From positions 62,001 through 126,000 of the forward strand of contig JALDNG010000392.1 in NCBI GenBank assembly GCA_024349245.1: DNA of 64,000 bases, written 5' to 3'. Both the position numbers and the translations under genes were made by a program. The notes below the pieces were generated by a model. The model made no database searches and was not told the origin of the DNA. It was given only the letters and a program-made list of their open reading frames with translations. Shown here piece after piece: positions 44,483 to 56,257 of the stretch. How positions within the stretch are numbered: position 1 is the first letter of the stretch; the number at the start of each line of letters is the position of its first letter. The stretch is from Neodontobutis hainanensis (taxonomy: Eukaryota > Chordata > Actinopteri > Gobiiformes > Odontobutidae).

Positions 44483-45525
44483 ACACTGTGTGCACAATTA
44501 TTAGGCAAGTTCTATTTTTGAGGATTAATGTTGTTATTGTACAACTACGGTGCTCTTGGTCAATCCAAAATGTTAAATCCTCAAACCTGAACATTTAATA
44601 GTAAAAGTGAAGTTTTGGCTTTCTAATATCTACATGTATGTATTATTAGGCTATACTAATAGTGTGCAGAATTATTGTGCAACTAAATGAAAAACAAAGA
44701 TTTTCTCATCGCACTAGTTTATTTTCACCTGTTAAAGTGAGAATAATAAACAAACCCAAACTTTACAAATAAACATTTCTTTAAAAAAAATTAAAAATAA
44801 AAATAAAACTCACTGACCACCCTTAACCACCCTTCTTTTAGATAACAGCCACAAGCCTTCCATTCACGGAGTTAGTCAGTTTCTTGATCTGGTCAGAATC
44901 AACTTTTTGTGCAGCCGCAACCACAGCCTCCCAGACACTGTTCAGAGAGGTGTACTGTTTACCTTCACTGTAAATGTCCTTTTTAAGCTCAAAGGTTCCA
45001 AATAGGGTTTAAGTCAGGTGAAGAAGGGGGCCATTTCAGTTTTTCAAGTATTCTTGAAAGATGCAGACTTTTTCCTGTACCACTGCTTGAAGAAAGTGCC
45101 TTCCAAAAATTGGCAGTAGGTCTGAGAGTTGATTATGAGTCCCTTTTCAACCCAAAAAGGTACAACTAGCTCATCTTTAATAGTACCTGCCCATACCAGT
45201 ACCCTACCTCCACCTTGCTGGCATCTGAGTCAAAGTGGAGCTCTGTGTCCGTTAATGATCCAACCACAGGCCCATCCATCTGGTCTGTCAAGAGTCACTC
45301 TCATCTCATCAGTCCACAAAGCCTTTGAAAAATCTTTCTTCAGATATTTCTTGGCTCATTCTTGATGTTTCAACTTATGTGTCTTTTTCAGAGCTGGTTT
45401 GGTTACAGTCTTTCTTACCTTGGCCATGTCTCTGAGAACTGAACACCTCGTATTTCTTGACACTCCAGGTAGGTTGCAGTTGTCGAATATGGCAGCACTG
45501 GAGGACAATGGGTTCCTGGTAGCTT
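44483..45525 (-). mobile_element. Tc1/mariner-type transposon relic
   Basis: Begins after TA with CACTGTGTGCACAATTATTAGG, a terminal sequence of a well-known fish mariner-like family; the partner end is lost. Minus-strand pieces resemble its transposase: LPGVSRNTRCSVLRDMAKVRK, VKKDS-like text in other frames, and a WPPSSPDLNPIW motif (about 44996-45032, catalytic-region SPDLNPIE pattern with E changed). Many stops and an internal deletion are present. Confidence 0.7.
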
Positions 45526-45526
45526 C

Positions 45527-46840
45527 AATTCGTCCATCCATCTTCTACCGCTTATCCCGGGCCGGGTCGCGGGGGCAGCAGTCTAAGCAGAGACGCCCAG
45601 ACTTCCCTCTCCCTGGAAACTTTCTCCAGCTCTTCCGTGGGGATACCAAGGCGTTCCCAGACCAGCCGAGAGAATCAATCCCTCCAGCGTGTCCTAGGTC
45701 TTCACCGGGGTCTCCTCTCAGTGGGAATGCCCGGAACACGTCCCTAGCGAGGTGTCCAAGAGGCATCCAAAAAAGATGCCCGAGCCACCTCAGCTGGCTC
45801 CTCTAGATGTGGAGGAGCAGCTGCTCTACTTTGAGCTCCTCCAGAGTGACCAAGCTCCTAACCCTATCTCTAAGGGAGCGCCCCGCCACCCTGCAGAGAA
45901 AGCTCATCTCGGGCCGCTTGTATCCGGATTTTTGGTGTTTCGGTCATGTCCCAAAGCTCATGACTATAGGTGAGAGTAGGAACGGTAAATAGAGAGCTTT
46001 GTCTTACATAAAGATAATGAACAGGACCGGTGACAAAGGGCAGCCCTGCCAGAGTCCAACATGCACCGGGATCAGGTCTGACTTACTGGCGGCAATGTGA
46101 ACCAAGCTCCTGCTCCAGTTGTACAGGACCCCATACTCTCAGAGCACCCCCCCCACAGGGCAGCACAAGGGACACAGTCGGATGCCTTCTTCAGTGCCAC
46201 AAAACACATGAGGTCTGGTTGGGCTCCCATAAACCCTCCAGCACCCTTGAGAGGGTATAGTGCTAATACAGTGTTATACGACCGGGACGAAAACCGCATT
46301 GTTCCTCCTGAATCCGAGGATTAACTATCGGCCGCATTCTCCTCTCCAGTACCCTGGCATAGACTTTACCGGGGAGGCTGAGGAGTGTGATCCCTCCGTA
46401 GTTGGAACACACCCTCCGGTGCCCCTTCTTGAAAAGAGTGACAACCACACCGGTCTGCCAGTCCAGAGGTACTGTCCCCAACCGCCACACAATGTTGCAG
46501 AGGTGTGGCAACCAAGACAGCCCTACAACATCCAGAGACTTGAGTGGATGAGATACTTATGGTGTAGCTCATCCACTCCTGGTGTCTTGCAGCAGGAGTG
46601 AATGAGGAGCTTCCCAACTACCTCAGTGACTTTGGCTTGGGTGATGGACGAGTCCACCTCTGAGCCTTCGGCCTCTGCTTCCTCAGTGGAAGACTTGTCC
46701 GCTTGACCTGCATGTACCTATCAGCTGCCTCAGGAGTCCCATGAGCCAACCAAGCTCGGTAGGTCTCCTTGTTGAGCTTGACGGCATACCTTACTTTCGG
46801 TGTCCACCACCAGGTTCGCACAGCTGACATAACCCAGCCT
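45527..46840 (-). repeat. RTE-type (Rex3-like) LINE, 3' part and RT fragments
   Basis: The left end, read on the minus strand, finishes GGATAAGCGGTAGAAGATGGATGGA, the 3' tail style of RTE LINEs. 46511-46072 carries RT pieces (LSLPGKVYARVLERRMRPI, EEQCGFRPGR). 46830-46618 carries the upstream linker (WWTPKVRYAVKLNKETYRAW). An internal deletion near 45990 joins the 3' region to RT. The copy is interrupted by frameshifts. Confidence 0.65.
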
Positions 46841-46974
46841 CGTCTTCCTCATCTCTATCTGACATCACATCCTGGTTCATCTACAACTTCAGCTTCTTTT
46901 AAATAAATTTCAACTCAATCAAATCTCCATTGATTTATGTGCTTCTAGGTTTGAAGGCAAATATAAACTGTCTT
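46841..46974. other. Spacer between two LINEs
   Basis: Short AT-rich unassigned stretch. Confidence 0.4.
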
Positions 46975-49960
46975 TCAAATTCAAATTCAAATTCAAAGTG
47001 TTTATTGTCATATATACAGACAGAAAGCATGTTTCCCTGTACAATGAGATTCTTACTTTGCCTTCCACAATAAATGTCACACATGTATGTAACTAAGAAA
47101 TAAGATAAATATATAAAAATAATGAAAAGAGCAATATATAATAAAAAGAGAAATGTTATAATAAAAAGAGCAATATAAAGGGCAAAAGAGTGAAGTAGTA
47201 AAGTGAGGTAGTGCAGTTCTGATAGTGTACAGTGTGGTAGTGCAAAAATATAAACAGTTTTTGTAGACTCCTATCCACTGTTTAGGAGTCTTATAGCAGA
47301 GGGAAAGAAAGAGTTCTTCAGTCTGGTAGTCCTGCATTTCACACTTCTGTACCTCCGTCCTGAGGGTAGAAGTGTGAACAGACCATGTTGGGGTGGGAGG
47401 GGTCATTGAGGATGGAGGCAGCTCTACTGTGGACTCTACGGTGGTAGATGCTCTGCAGAGAGGGCAGTGGAGTCCTGGAGATCTTCTGCGCAGTCTTCAC
47501 CACTCTCTGCAGGCATTTGCGGCCCTTGACAGAAGTGCTGCCGTACCACACATTGATGCAGCTGGTCAGGACACTCTCAATGGTGCAGCGGTAGAAGTTG
47601 CTGAGGATCTTCGGCGTCATGCCAAACCTCCTCAGCCTCCTCAGAAAATACAGCCGCTGTTGAGCCTTCCTGACCAGCTGCGTGATGTGAGGTGTCCAAG
47701 TGAGGTCCTCATTGATGTGGACACCCAAGTATTTAAAGCTGCTCACCCTCTCCACTTCAAGCTCCCGGATGAACAGTGGCTGAGGCGTTCTCCTCCCCTT
47801 CCTCATGTCCACTATCATCTCCTTTGTCTTGTCTGTGTTGAGGGTGAGGTTGTTTTCTTCACACCATGACACCAGACTGGCCACCTCCCCCTGTAAGCTG
47901 CCTCGTCACCGCCAGCGATACGTCCTATCACTGCGGTGTCATCTGCGAACTTCAGGATGATACTGTCCTTGTGGGAGGCGACACAGTCGTAGGTGTACAG
48001 GGAGTAGAGGATGGGCTGAGTACGCAGCCCTGTGGGGTGCCAATGTTCGTTATGGCGCTGGCTGAAGTCCTACTTCCAATCCTGACAGACTGAGGCCTGC
48101 CAGTCAGGAAATCTAGGAGCCAGTCACAGAGGGTGGGGTGCAAACCAAGTATGGACAGTTTGTGGGTGAGTTTGTGTGGGATGACCGTGTTGAAGGCGGA
48201 GTTGTAATCTATGAAAAGTATCCGTAGGTATGAGTCCTTGTTTTCCAGGTGAGAGAGGGAATAGTGGACTGCAGCAGCGATGGCATCCGAGGTGGACCTG
48301 TTGGGCCGGTAGGCATACTGCAGGGGGTCAATGGTGTCTGCTATGCTGCTCTGAATGTGGGCCAGCACCACTCTCTCAAAGCACTTCATAATGATTGGAG
48401 TGAGTGCCACTGGCCTGTAGTCTTTCAGGCAGGTGGGTGGGTTCTTCTTGGGCAGGGGGATGATGGTCGTGTTCTTGAAACACGAGGGTACAATGCGCTG
48501 ACTGAGGGAGAGGTTGAAGATGGAGGTGAGAACATCAACCAGCTCGTTGGCACATGCTCTGAGAGCCCGCCCAGCAATGTTGTCTGGTCCTGCTGCTTTG
48601 CGGGGGATGATCTTCCTCAGAGTTTTGCGTACCTGAGTTGATGTGATGGTTGGTGGAGGGGGGTTGGGTGATCCAGGTGTGTGTGAGGTCCCCTTCTGCA
48701 GTGTCGCTGGGGGCCTCAAAGCGGGCGTAGAAATTGTTGAGGTCATCAAGCAGTCTGTCTGTTGAGCCGCTGATGTTGGTGGTGGTCCTGTAGTCTGTGA
48801 TGTGCTGCAGGCCTTGCCACATCCGCCCTGAATCAGCAGTAGAGTAGAAGCTGTCCAGCTTCTCTCTATACTGCCTCTTAACCGCTGCAATGGCTTTTCT
48901 CAGTCCATACTTCGCAGCTTTGTACTCGCTCTCATTGCCTGATCTAAATGCAAGAGAGCGAGCACGCAGCATGTGACGTACCTGACTGTTTATCCAGGGC
49001 TTCTGGTTGGGAAACTTCCTGATTCGTATGGTGGGCACGATGTTATCAACACAAGTGCTGATGTAGCCAGTTACATACTCAGCATAGTCCTGTACGCTGA
49101 CGGAAGAGTCCTCCACAGTGGCTGCAGCTTTAAACACATCCCATTCTGTCAGCGAAAAACAGTCCTGCAGGGTGGTCTCGCTTTCCGGGGTCCAGAGTTT
49201 AATCTGTTCGATGACAGGGTGTGCTTGTTTCAGTCTTTGTCCGTAAGCAGGGTACAGGAACAAAGAAATGTGGTCCGAGTGTCCGAAGTGGGGGCGGGAT
49301 GCAGCCCTGTATGCACCACGTATGTTGCTGTAGACGTGGTCGAGGGTGTTTTTATCACGGTTGGGAATGTCAACATCCTGGTGGTATTTAGGGATTACAG
49401 TCCGCAAACAACACTGGTTGAAGTCACCAGCAACAATAAAAACAGCATCAGGAGGAGCCGTTTCTAGCGCACTGATGGCGTCATGGAGTTTACCAAGTGC
49501 TGCCGCGGAGTTGGAGTTGGGGGATGTAAACAGCGGCCAAAAACACAGCAGTAAATTCCCTCGGTAGATAATAAGGACGGCACTGCAGCAGTAAAAACTC
49601 CACATCTGGTGAGCAGTGCACGTCAATAGTCCATATATCTTCGCACCACGAGTTGTTTACAAACACACACTTGCCTCCCCCTTTAGTCTTACCGGACGCG
49701 GCCGTTCGATCGCCTCGGTGAACCGAATGAGTCTGTAGCTGAATGGCGTTCTCTGGGACTTTGTTTGAGAGCCAGGTCTCAGTGAAAATTAGGGCGCAGC
49801 ACTCTCTAATTTCCCGATGGGTTGTAATCCTGGCTCGTAGCTCGTCCAGTTTGTTTTTCTAGAGACCGCACATTCGCTAGCAGGAGGCTGGGTAGTGGTG
49901 GTCGGCAAGGGCAAGCTTTTAGTCTAGAATGAAGACCTCCTCTCTCGCCATCTCCTAAGC
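46975..49960 (-). mobile_element. CR1/L2-superfamily (Rex1-like) LINE, nearly full length
   Basis: The 3' end lies at about 46975, marked by ATTCAAA repeats and TTTATTGTCATATATAC. Minus-strand ORF2 runs through 47339-49840 and includes an apurinic endonuclease, RT and a C-terminal domain. The 5' end at about 49960 is approximate. It is the most complete LINE in the window but has frameshifts. Confidence 0.7.
47339..49840 (-). pseudogene. LINE ORF2: endonuclease and reverse transcriptase
   Basis: Frames in order: the endonuclease start (about 49840-49600; FTETWLSNKVPENAIQLQTH) with GGGKCVFVNNSW; 49626-48535 with FIVAGDFNQ and HFGHSDHISLFL; 48890-47952 with RT motifs [40 protein letters not shown] and [10 protein letters not shown]. 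The catalytic FADDT is at about 47930-47950, but one base out of frame with the upstream RT. 47884-47339 follows (WCEENNLTLNTDKTKEMIVD and RRLRRFGMTPKIL). So the frame breaks right before the active site. Originally it drove target-primed reverse transcription. Confidence 0.75.
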
Positions 49961-50285
49961 ACTCTCCTGGGGTCAGCGAACTCACTCGAGACCAGTGCTT
50001 CGTGGTCCCCGGGGTAGTTTCGGTGGTGACTCTGGGCGAACAATGAGTTGTAGTTCCAGCGGAATAGAACCACTAAAATCAAAGTTTCGTGAGTTGTCGA
50101 TGTCCAATAATGCCTGTCTGATGTATGTTAGCAGTGCATGGCATTTGTGCACTGCAGAAAAAATGAAAAACACACAAAAAATAAGAAAAGTCGGACATTT
50201 ATCTTGTCCAAGATCCTAAATCTGACATAATTTATACACTTTGTATTTAAGTGCACAGAGTTAATAACTTGTAAAAAGTGTCTTT
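49961..50285. other. No confident feature
   Basis: Possibly the 5' untranslated part of the LINE up to about 50060. Nothing else was recognised. Confidence 0.35.
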
Positions 50286-50385
50286 ATTAATAATTTTTTT
50301 TCAATAACATAAAAGAACAATGTAAGTTGCTTTGGATAAAAGTGTCAGCTAAATGAAAAAATGTAAATGTAATAAATGTGAGTAG
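50286..50385. repeat. Fragment of SINE/transposon 3' end
   Basis: GTAAGTTGCTTTGGATAAAAGTG...GCTAAATG is the complement of the ATCCAAAGC-ACTTACA end found in the SINEs at 30903 and 53168. Confidence 0.55.
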
Positions 50386-50740
50386 TGCTGCAAAGACGAT
50401 AAGAGTTATTAGGTTTGGCAAGAATTGAGACGACGGAGACAGCCCAACTTGGAATTTGGAATAGATGATCACAGTTTATTATCTTGCAAGAGGAACACTT
50501 TATACTGCATTTTGGTAGTACAGCATGAAATGGTTCAACAAGCATTACATACAGACAGTTTATATATGATTGTGAACGCCCATGTTGGAAAACAGCACAT
50601 CCTTGAAGATTAGTTTAGGTGTTGTGTCACTGATTTGCCTGACGCCACCGAAGAATATATCTGAATTTATCTGGTGTCTGACCCAGCTTGATCAACACAA
50701 TGTCACATAAGGATGTTACAGTTCAGATGTCAAAATCACT
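50386..50740 (-). repeat. 3' LTR of the endogenous retrovirus (approximate)
   Basis: Follows env and shares blocks (GAGACGACGGAGAC, TTGGAATTTGGAAT, TTATTATCTTGCAAGA) with the LTR at 43713. The boundaries are not fixed by terminal repeats or a clear polypurine tract. TGTAACATCC at about 50724 on the minus strand is one candidate start. Confidence 0.5.
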
Positions 50741-50744
50741 TCTC

Positions 50745-51155
50745 TTAAGCATGTTGACAAGATATTGCAACAATATCTCTTGTTGCAATCTCTTGCAACA
50801 AGAGATGCAAGAGATTATTTTTATAAATAATGCAACAGATTTTACCTGTGATCACAGGTAAAATCTGTTGTAAAATTCTACTCCATTTTCCGAACATATT
50901 GTCAAACCAGGATGAGATTGAGCCGTTGATACCAGAATGTTTGGACAGCTCCTCTGCCAGGAGTCCCTCAAAGGAGTCCCTCAAAGCTCTGGTCACGCTG
51001 CCATGAGGAGCTGTGTTGTTTGGGATAAAAGTGCAGCAGACTTGTCCAAAAATTTTGCAGACCCCACCTCTTTCAGCTAAGAGCATGTCCAGCGCCATTC
51101 TGTTTTGCCAGGCCATAAGACTAGTTTTGTCCAACTGTTCTGCTAGGCCAGCCAC
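50745..51155 (-). pseudogene. Retroviral env, transmembrane-subunit ectodomain
   Basis: The ORF contains WQNRMALDMLLAERGGVC and CKIFGQVCC, an immunosuppressive-domain-like helix followed by the CX6CC motif typical of gamma-type transmembrane subunits. Then come GLLAEELSKHSG and a WFDNMFGKWS stretch that leads to a hydrophobic segment (LPVITGKICCIIY), the probable membrane anchor, now degraded. A small duplication of AAGAGAT-type repeats near 50760-50870 disrupts the end. Confidence 0.75.
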
Positions 51156-51210
51156 GGCCTCTCTGATGTAATTAATTAATCTTTGTTGGGTGTAGTAAAT
51201 GTAGTTAATC

Positions 51211-52113
51211 TAGGGCAGCAAACAACAAATCAATTAAATCGATTAAAATCGATTACTAAAAGAGTTGGCAACAAATTTAATAATCGATTCATTGTGTTGC
51301 GCGATGCAGTGACGTTTGATTATTCTGTAAAAAAAAAAAAAAAAAAGCGGAAGTATTGGAAAGATACATGGCAGAAGCAGAGAAATCCGTGCGCCCCAAG
51401 TCATCCAAGGTGTGGGAGCATTTCACACTAAAACAGACATGGCATGGCACGGGAACACCACAGCAATGATCCAGCATCCTACTTTTGTTCCATATTGAAG
51501 TGGGGAACGTAATGTCCCTGTTGCTGGTGTTTACTTGTTATCCAGCTTGACAAGCATGACAAGTTAGCATTAGCTCGTTAATAACAGTAGTAATGGCCAT
51601 GGTCACATTTTTGCATTGAAATGCAAAGTGTCTGAACAAAAGGACTGAGAGAGAGAGAGTGTGTGTGTGTGTGTGTGTGTGTCAGTGTGAGAGTGTCTGC
51701 ATCTGCGAGTGTGTGCGTCTGCAGTGTAGTGTAGTGAACAAGTTCTGACATTCAAACAAATCCTTTTAAATTTTCTGATTTGTATTGTTCTTTATTTTTT
51801 ATAAATTATTTATTGTTCTGGCAACTCAGTTGGCACTTTATTAAAAAAAAGTCTTTATATTTGGCAGATGTAAAACATAAATGTGTATGTTTTTTGTGTT
51901 AGCCCATTTTTATTTTATTTTATTACTATTATAACAGCACAGGGGTGTTCAAGGAGCAACATGTTTGTGCACTTTCTAAAGATTTTTTGGTTCTGTTTTT
52001 GAATAAAGGGTTGGAAATCGGAAATGTTTTTCTTGTTTTTTGTTTTTTCCTGGATTCATCGATTAATTTGACAGATTAATCGATTATTAGAAGAATCGTT
52101 AGTTGCACCCCTA
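51211..52113 (+). mobile_element. Non-autonomous hAT element with perfect 8-bp target duplication
   Basis: 903 bp. The left end TAGGGCAGCAAAC and right end ...GTTGCACCCCTA are imperfect inverted repeats. AGTTAATC occurs on both sides (51203-51210, 52114-52121). A residual ORF at 51368 begins MAEAEKSVRPKSSKVWEHF and continues to HGNTTAMIQHP, the start of a BED zinc finger with its Cys pair deleted. Multiple ATCGATTAA motifs lie near both ends. It interrupts the retroviral env. Confidence 0.85.
51646..51690. repeat. GA/GT microsatellite
   Basis: GAGAGAGAGA followed by about 14 GT units, inside the hAT element. Confidence 0.9.
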
Positions 52114-52124
52114 AGTTAATCCAA

Positions 52125-52908
52125 TCAACATTTTTTTTATTGTTACCCACCATAGCCTGTTTCCACAGAAATGGTCTGCTGGACTGTCTCCACATTCAAG
52201 GTTAGTACGGGTGAGGTTTTGTTTCCATCTGTCTTGGTGGTTATGTCAGCATATTCTGTTACTTTTATTTCGAATAAACCTAAAGGGTCCCGTAACATAG
52301 GTCCCTAAAACATAAATGTTTGAATAACCCACCCGAGGTCTTTTCAGAGAGAATATTAGTGGATTGCATTGGAACATTTCACAGGAAGGAGGGGCAACCA
52401 TTTCTGTTATTGATAATTCATATTCAGGTTGGGGGCAGCAATTGGCCTAGGCTTGAACCCCCAGTCTTGTGTTTGCAATCACATGTCCCCAGGTGTCACA
52501 TGTGCACCCTTTTGACAATGCCATTGTTCCCCAGATGGATGCCCCTTGCATGCAGTTACCTGTAGTTACGCAAATATACTTCTCCACCCCTGCCCACTGT
52601 GTCTTTTGGTCATTCCCACAGCCTAGAACAGAGCAGAGGTCTATCTGAGCAGCACATTTGGTGTTTGCCACACATCTTATAGTAGGTATTGTGTTTGACT
52701 CCTGGTTCTTTGTTTTCCATTCGTTTAACATAGCTCTTTTAATTCTTTTGTGGTTACTGTAGACATGGTTTGAAGACCTAGTTTTGAAATGCCAGGTTAC
52801 TGGTACATTTATTATGATGGATATAACTAATAATATGCAGAGAGTGCCTCTTATTCCACAACCTCTGAGTCTAAAAGGGTGCCAGAGTTGGTCTGGCATG
52901 GTGACCAC
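52125..52908 (-). pseudogene. Retroviral env, surface-subunit N-terminal part
   Basis: The 153-codon ORF at 52908-52447 begins MVTMPDQLWHPF. It has a hydrophobic stretch (TLCILLVISIIINVPV) suitable as a signal peptide, then a Cys-rich region (NTKCAAQIDLCSVLGCG, GCTCDTWG). Beyond 52447 the minus-strand frames are broken up to the hAT insertion. This placement, upstream of the CX6CC region, fits the surface subunit. Confidence 0.6.
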
Positions 52909-53023
52909 TTGTTAATTTTGTTACTTATCTCTTCGTGGGAATGCTGGCTCTTTTGAAGTGGGTCAGACGTACCCAAGTTCCTCTTTCAGCAATCCTCACA
53001 GCGCTTGGAGTTGACAGCAAGAC

Positions 53024-53840
53024 CTAATATGGTCCCTCCCAACATGGCAAGGACCATTTTTTTCGTTTCAGGACCTTGATGAAAACCCAGTCGCCTGGTT
53101 GAACAAACGTAGTCTCTGGCTCAACTGGGTCTGTGGGGGAAGAAACTGTAGACATAGTTTTTCTGCATTTTACATTTTCTACATTTATTGATTTTGCTGA
53201 CGCTTTTATCCAAAGCGGCTTACATTGTTCTACAGTAATTACCAGTGTTACAGCCACTGGAGGCAAGGTGGGTTAAGTGTCTTGCCCAAGGACACAATGA
53301 CAGTATAAACTGTGGGGAGAGCGGGAATCGAACCGCCTACCTTCCGGTTGAAGGATGATCGCTCTAACCATGTATTCTGCAATATGTTCAGTTGCTTCTG
53401 TGTCATCTCCTTTTAACTGTTTTGTGGGGGGTCTGTAAGGTCGGCCATAGAGTATTTCATAGGGTGAGAGCCCTTTGGAGCTTGGCTGTATATGTAAGCT
53501 CAACATCACCAGGGGGAGACAGTCAACCCAAGATTTCCATTGTCTTTCTGAGTTTGGTTTTATTAGTCCCATTTAGCCATTCAATTTTACCCGTGGATTG
53601 TGGATGATAGCTGGGAAAATATTTAATTTGTATGGAAAACAATCGTGACAGCTCAGAGATAACTTTGTTTCTAAAATGAGGTGTTAGTGTATGAAATAGG
53701 ACAAGTGTGGCTGAGCTCTGGATTGCCAGAGCTGCTGCTTGAACGGCCTGTAGGCATGGAGCCATGGCCCGTGAGATAGGGGAATAGTAAGCTACGGGTC
53801 GTAGTTTATCTCCAAAGGGCTGGGTGAGAACACTAGTCAT
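53024..53840 (-). pseudogene. Retroviral RNase-H connection and integrase fragments
   Basis: 53840-53523 starts with an RT-connection-like part (LRPVAYYSPISRAM). It jumps after TLVLFHTLTPHF to integrase core sequence (SYHPQSTGKIEWLNGT), which holds the catalytic Glu. The RNase H domain and first part of integrase are therefore deleted. 53572-53380 continues (SPYEILYGRPYRP), and after the SINE 53266-53024 gives the C-terminal domain (VQPGDWVFIKVLKRKKWS, WEGPY). Confidence 0.7.
53168..53374 (-). repeat. tRNA-derived SINE in integrase
   Basis: TTCTGCA flanks it on both sides (53161-53167, 53375-53381). The minus strand shows a B-box-like GGTTCGATTCCC, the body (GTCCTTGGGCAAGACACTTA) and an ATCCAAAGCGGCTTACA-type 3' part in plus orientation. 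The tRNA head is shortened. Same family as 30903-31104. Confidence 0.75.
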
Positions 53841-53859
53841 AAAGCCGTTTCTTTAACAC

Positions 53860-55000
53860 TTGTTTGAATGAACGGTTTTGAGTAGTTAGGGAGGGCCAAG
53901 ACTGATGAGCTAACTAAGATTGATTTTATGTTAGTGAAGGCCGTGTCTGCTTCTGCAGTCCATTGAATTTTATCTTATCATTGCCATAGGAACATCATAG
54001 ATTAAGGCCAACAATGGTTGTGTCATTTCAGCGTAGTTAGGTACCCACTGTCTACAAAAGTTAGTTATGCCAAGAAATGACATCATTTGTTTTTTTGTCA
54101 GAGGTTTTGGGGCTTGAAGGATTGCAGTTTTTCTGCTTTCGTCTAAATGTTTTCCCTTGTGAGTGAGTGATAGTCCAGATATTTAACTTGTTTCTTCCAC
54201 AGCTGCAGTTTGTTTTCACTTGCTTTGTGACCTTGCTGTGCTAGATATCTAAGTAGAGCTATTGTGTCAGCTTTGCACTGCTGCTCTGTTTCAGAGGCTA
54301 CCAGTATGTCATCAACGTACACAATTATCTGGCTTCCATTTGGAGGGTTAAATTTGGCCAGGTTTGCTGTTGTTACTTGCGAATATATTGCTGGTGAGTG
54401 GCAGAAGTCTTAAGTGGTCCTTGTAAAAGTGTAGGGCTGTCTGTATTGGAACGCAAACTAAAATTGGCTGTCTGGATGCACAGGGATTGAGAAAAATGCA
54501 TTTGCAATGACGGAAAAAATTTTGGCCTTTTGGTTAAGGTCATTCAGTAATGTGTGTGGATTGGGAACTAAGGGAGCCCTGTACTTTGTTACTACTACTT
54601 TATTACTACTTTACTACTTTATTACTACTTTATTAACACCCTGCAAGTCTTGTGTCATCCTCCAACCTGCAGAAGGGTCTGCTTTCTTTACAGGAAACAA
54701 AGGTGAATTACATGGGAAGTAAGGAAATTTTCTAATAACGCCAGAAGCCTGTAATGATTTGATTAGTGGTGCAATGCTCTCTTCAACCTCCATTTTTAAA
54801 GGATATTGTGATTTTAATTGGTTCCACCCCTTTTATTAAACCAACATCTACAGGACCCATAGAGCATAGTTTTTTAGAAACGTCTGCTAAGGCTTGTTCA
54901 TCCTCATTTGTTAGCAACAGTCACTCTGATGTCTTTGTGCACAGATTTGCATGCGTTTGTTGTCCAGTTTAGGTTTTTCTGACAAACCCCCTGGCTTGGT
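53860..55000 (-). pseudogene. Retroviral reverse transcriptase, fragmented
   Basis: The clearest piece is at about 54150-54330: IIVYVDDILVASETEQQ with the YVDD catalytic box, followed by HKASENKLQLWKKQVKYL (thumb side). Upstream pieces lie at 54500-54990 in changing frames. Many stops interrupt it, so only short stretches stay open. Plus-strand ORFs here (54507-54722, 54766-54972) are incidental. Confidence 0.65.
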
Positions 55001-55499
55001 GAGTACTGTATTCCATTGCCCTTATCCTTCCACTGTCTCACTAAGTTTATTTGCTTTAGCTAAAACCCATCCGATTTTGTTTGCATCCCCACCAGGTGTC
55101 AGTCAAAAGCACTGGCCTGCCACAACATAAATGTAACTTTTTGTCTTCTTCGCGCAGTGCCACTGTAACGGCCGCGTTACCACGAGCATCCCAATGGAGC
55201 GTCCCAATGGAGCGTCCCAATGGAGCGTCCCAATGGAGCGTTGTAGCAGCAGTTGTGTTTGGGGGTTCCTAAAGAAGGTTTTTTCATATGTGTCATTTCT
55301 GTTTGGGTAGTTATGATGAAGCCTTAGGCAGTTAAGGTTGTCTGTTTTTTGTATACAAGATCCAGGAGGAACCACTGCTGTCACTGTTTTTCTATCAGTT
55401 CTTCATTAACTGTACCAGGGCCAGTAGAGATAAGGTCAAGGCTATAGCAGTATTCCAAGTTTTCTCTATCACAAAGTGTTCGTCTTCACCTCCTATGAT
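55001..55499 (-). other. Decayed protease-RT linker
   Basis: Fragmentary minus-strand frames with no recognised motif. A direct tandem repeat of GGAGCGTCCCAAT (about 55197-55240, four units) lies here. Confidence 0.4.
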
Positions 55500-55850
55500 T
55501 TGTGTTCCCGTTATTCTTATTGCTTTCATGCCTTGGGGTTGGAATTACACCTATATTAAGGACTTTTAATAAGTCTCGGCCCAACAGATTGACAGGACAT
55601 AAAAGTGAAATCACAAATTCAGCTCTAGTTTTGGATCCAGTTTTAGAATCTTTTACTTCTAGGGGTGATGTGAGAGGTTTGTTAACTATGTGCCCTGTGG
55701 CAGATTTTACTCTGAGTACATTGTTAGCATGCGGTGTAAATTTTTTGTGCGCGCATTCATTTCAAATGATTTATTGACATGCTCCGGTGTCGCATAAACA
55801 TTTAACAGAATGACCGTTTATTTGTAGAGTAACCATTGTTTTTTCTTCTA
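55500..55850 (-). pseudogene. Retroviral protease
   Basis: Minus-strand reading near 55840-55770 gives VTLQINGHSVKCLCDTGAC, with the D-T-G-A active-site loop of aspartic proteases. Downstream to about 55500 the frame continues (VNLLGRDLLKVL-type flap end) with changes. Position between nucleocapsid and RT fits. Confidence 0.6.
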
Positions 55851-55980
55851 AATGCAAGAGGCAATCTGCATTGTGTAAGGTTAGAATCTCTTCTGCAACA
55901 TATTCCGACTGTGGCTACATGTCTCATATGTGGTTTTTGTGTGTGTGTGTTTTTGCATGACCTTGGTTAGGTGCGGTCAG

Positions 55981-56257
55981 TCATGCTTGCTCCTCCTCCT
56001 CTCGTCTGGGCCCCCAAATTTGACGGCCCCCTGTGTCTGTGCACTCTCTCGCCCAATGGTGTTTTTCTCCGCATTTGGTGCACTTGCACTCCTGTTCGCC
56101 TCTGCCACGTCCACCTCCGTGCCCACGGCCTCTGGCAACATGTCCTTGGAAAAAAAGCATTATATTCATTAGTGTCAGGTTCATCAATAATAAATGCTTC
56201 AAAAACCCTTTTTCCTTTTTTGTAATTTTGAAGACCTCTTCTGCATGTGTTGCACAC
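55981..56257 (-). pseudogene. Retroviral nucleocapsid
   Basis: The frame contains a Gly/Arg-rich basic stretch (GHGGGRGRGEQ) and CTKCGEKHHWAREC, a single CX2CX4HX4C zinc knuckle, as in gammaretroviruses. A hydrophilic acidic end (GPRREEEEQA) leads to protease. Confidence 0.7.

Noticed and set aside
46030..46601. Plus-strand ORFs over the RTE-like LINE
   Set aside because: They are antisense shadows of the minus-strand RT frames, which carry recognisable motifs.
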